Assembly: GCF_040054535.1 (NCBI RefSeq)
Contig: NC_090797.1
Coordinates: forward strand, 11,358,501 to 11,422,500
Direction: 5' to 3'
DNA length: 64,000 nucleotides
DNA from: Antennarius striatus
Taxonomy: Eukaryota; Chordata; Actinopteri; Lophiiformes; Antennariidae
Shown here: positions 61,189 to 64,000 of the stretch, one piece after another
Numbering within the stretch: the first letter of the stretch is position 1
Layout of the letters: each line of letters starts with the position of its first letter
Notes under the pieces: model-generated
Told to the model about the DNA's origin: nothing
Databases searched by the model: none
What the model saw: only the letters and a program-made list of their open reading frames with translations
Program-made: the position numbers and the translations under genes

Positions 61189-64000
61189 GTGAGTAGATTG
61201 TCCGTGCTGCTCCTCTGCTCAGGTAGCATGTGGGAAGTGTTTACAAGTGTTCACATGCAGCTTCTGGTCCTTCTGCTGGGAAGCAGCTCTGCTGCAGGAT
61301 CACAACCACAACATTCATTGTGTGTTCATTTAAAATAGTTCATTTAGTCACTGGCTTTGTTCTTATACAATAAGGATCTGCTTATCCTTGAAAAAATACA
61401 CTGACTCAATTTGTCTTGTGTGTTTGTCCTGGGACAGAGTGTTGAAGAACATGCCTAAAATAGCCTCTTTTTTTTTTATATATATAACATTAAACCTCAA
61501 AAGAAGAACCAGAGTGAATCTAGTGGAATAGTGCTGCAAGTGTACATTCATACATCGGTGACAGTCAGCTGCCAGCGATGGCAGCCTGATGTAAACTCAG
61601 CTTTCCCCAGCAGCTGGTATTTGTAGTTTGGTGTGACTACTTTCTGTGTTTCGTTTCTTCTCCCACCGACCACACGCAACAACTGTTCTGATCACCATCC
61701 TCTACCTGCAGGGGATTTTACACCACCATCACAGAAAAGCTTATATTCTCTCATGGATATTTTATGGACATCTTCAGTCACACAGTTGGTACCAAATGCA
61801 ACAGATAATAATGTGCATGTTTTTCAGTGTTGGCGTTGAGCGCTGCCTGTTTGCTAGTTGGAAGTATGGTTGCAGTTTGAGAAGACCTAAGGCACATTGA
61901 AGTTTGAGTAAGGGAGTGCTGATGAAATTATAAATTAATGATGGCCTAAAACCACAATAAACCAGATGCATATTTCATACAAGTGAAGACATTTATTACA
62001 TCAGCGCTAACCTGGTGTAATGTGTGGAAGGTCAGATGGCCGACAAGACGTTCAGGTTTGTTCGATGAGTGGAAGCGGCTCCAGTGTGAAGGTGTTGAGT
62101 TACTCTGATCTGATTTGTGTGAAATTGTTCTCAAAGACTCAGTAGAACTCTGACTGGGAGAATTCTTCCTTTTTCTTTTCAAACAGGTGTAGTTTTGAGT
62201 GTACCCATAGTACCTGTCAAAACTCTAGTGATTATCAGACTTGTTGAGTTTTTAGATACTATTCTGAGGACACGTGAGGCCAACGTATATGTTTATTATC
62301 TTATGTTAAATGTAAGGGACTCCACCAGGTGGATACCCCTGAGTGGATCGTTTAAGGTCATTGGTATCACTGCTGTTTTTGAAGATGATTGCACCTCTGA
62401 ATATTTTACATGTCTCTCAGAATTACATCATGGTTATCACACTCCTGCCACAGAAGCTGTTGGAGCTGCTTTGTAAAGTTTTATGTAAGACAGTTTAGTA
62501 TAGTTGATGTCAGAGACGGCAAGCTGCTAGATTCATACGACATGAACCGAGGCTGACTTTAGGCTACTGTATTCCTGCTTTCTGCCTGACCAAATTTTTT
62601 GAGAAAATTAAGCATGTATTTGTCCATGCATTTGCATTTTTAAGTCTGCAGCTGATACCGTAATTTATTGTTGTGTGTGTGTGTGTGTGAAACACAGACT
62701 ACCCAGCTACAAAAGCAATTTAAACCTGTAACTTTTGTGATAGAGGAAGGTCTGTCTGACCTGGGCTTCTCTCCTCAATGAATGGGTGATGTGGTTTTCT
62801 CTGATCAGGACTTCCCACTCACACCAGAGTCAGCAGCACTGAAGTTCAGTGCCAGCTCCCGCTGCTGTCTATTTGATATCTGAATGTCACTCTGAAAGAC
62901 GCGAGCACTGCTTGCCAGAAACATTTTTCCAGCTCGTTTTCAACTTGTTGAAGCGCTGCGTCGACATCAGTCGTACCAATGGTGCTGATTTAACTTAACG
63001 TTCAGGGGAGGATGGAGTCATGCTCTGGATCAAAGTATTGGCATTGACTCATCCTAACACACTAAGGGCACAGTTGAAATACTGCAACTCCCTGTATTTG
63101 CAAAACTGAAATAAAATGCGTGAACATGAATGAAAGTTTTGAATTATTTCATCGGTGAGAATAAACATCGTAAGACACCATCAACATAGCTACCGCTACA
63201 AAGGAAGTGTTGATAGTAAGTCAATTCTTTCCAGAGTTTAGCACCCAAGTACTTATTTATTGAATTTACCTTAAACCTTTTATGATTTGACATGTGTGTC
63301 CTTCATTCTTGTACTCTTTCTTTATTGGACTGTTTTAGTTACTAATGGCTGCTTCAAGTTTTCTTGATTTGGAGGATTTTTCAGTCTATGAAATTTCACA
63401 TCCTCCATATTTTTCTTTTCCTTCGTAATTCTTTATAATTAAGGAGCAATTTACACTGAGCTCTCAACCTTCATGGGCAAAGGGGCTCTGAATGGGATTT
63501 TTGGGTGCAATCACTGATTGGTGGAACATTATTATACCAAAACCAATACCAATCAGAAAGTTTTGGGTTTTTTTAGCTTTAATACCAGCTTTAGTTGTTA
63601 GGTATTAGTGGCAGAATGAAATCCACCTATTGTTTGTAGGATGAATACGTACAGTATTTTCCACACTAGAAGGCGCACCTAAAATCTTTTAACTTTCTCA
63701 AAAACCAACAATGAACCTTATAATCCAGTATGCCTTATATATGGAAAAAGGTTTAAAGTAGCCTATTCATTGAAGTAGAGCCTTATAATCCAATGTAGTT
63801 TATAATCCAGTATGCCTTATATATGGAAAAGGTTTAAAAATAAGTCATACGTTGAAGGTGCGCTTTATAATCCATTGCGCCTTATAGTCCAGAAAATACT
63901 GTAATTACATTTATTTTACTTTATTCAAACAAATGGATTTTAATTGCATTTAATGACAAGGTATTAAAATATAAAAAGAATACAATTGGAGGGAAAAACT
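61189..64000 (+). other. arid2 intron 3, running off the window
   Basis: AT-rich sequence with no exon recognised. It holds a short (GT)n at about 62671-62688 and a MITE at 63649-63902. Confidence 0.6.
63649..63902. mobile_element. GCGCCTTATA MITE with internal tandem duplication
   Basis: Bounded by TACAGTATTTTCCACACTAG and AGAAAATACTGTA. The middle block (TATAATCCAGTATGCCTTAT, then ATATGGAAAA and GGTTTAAA) occurs twice, at about 63718 and 63800, so this copy is about 90 bp longer than the 25853 copy. In arid2 intron 3. Confidence 0.8.

Noticed and set aside
62195-62476. 93-codon frame in arid2 intron 3 checked as the next arid2 exon
   Set aside because: The peptide has no similarity to the ARID2 segment expected after [10 protein letters not shown] and lacks matching splice sites.

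Overview
The window comes from a vertebrate nuclear genome, almost certainly a ray-finned fish of the acanthomorph/percomorph type. Genes are split into short exons with GT-AG junctions, their proteins match vertebrate families over their full length, and intergenic DNA is AT-rich with many CA/GT microsatellites. Teleost-style repeats are present: a tRNA-derived SINE, a palindromic GCGCCTTATA MITE, and clusters of GTTAGC/GCTAAC. There is no sign of bacterial, viral or prophage sequence. The species cannot be named from the sequence alone.

Layout: stk38l (-, CDS 1543-5917, noncoding exons up to about 9.5 kb); med21 (-, 12247-14510); fgfr1op2 (+, 15493-17886), head-to-head with med21; tm7sf3 (+, 19009-30517); gas2l3 (-, 33994-44506, with a probable noncoding first exon near 51.9 kb), tail-to-tail with tm7sf3; a gene-poor stretch of about 7 kb; and arid2 (+, from 59929, only its first three coding exons before the window ends). 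I rebuilt all splice junctions by hand. Each complete gene keeps its reading frame and gives close to the expected length: 463, 145, 215, 562 and 708 residues.

The first four genes are also neighbours in human (12p11), though from memory their relative orientations differ. gas2l3 and arid2 lie elsewhere on human chromosome 12, so the block looks like ancient linkage that was reshuffled locally. The genes are not an operon, but two have related roles: STK38L is an NDR/Hippo-branch kinase and FGFR1OP2 is a STRIPAK subunit that tunes Hippo-type kinases. MED21 (Mediator) and ARID2 (PBAF remodeller) act in transcription. GAS2L3 links actin and microtubules in late mitosis. TM7SF3 is a seven-pass membrane protein.

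I found no clearly novel multi-gene system. The most interesting points are a GC-AG intron in stk38l; an in-frame 5' exon that could add an N-terminal extension to stk38l if a CTG start is used; an in-frame upstream ATG in fgfr1op2; TCTCGCGAGA promoter elements in two neighbouring promoters; UG-repeat splice acceptors in gas2l3; a CCAAT/CHR-like cell-cycle promoter for gas2l3; SINE insertions with target-site duplications; a six-copy MITE family; and a pair of diverged direct repeats in the gas2l3 intron.
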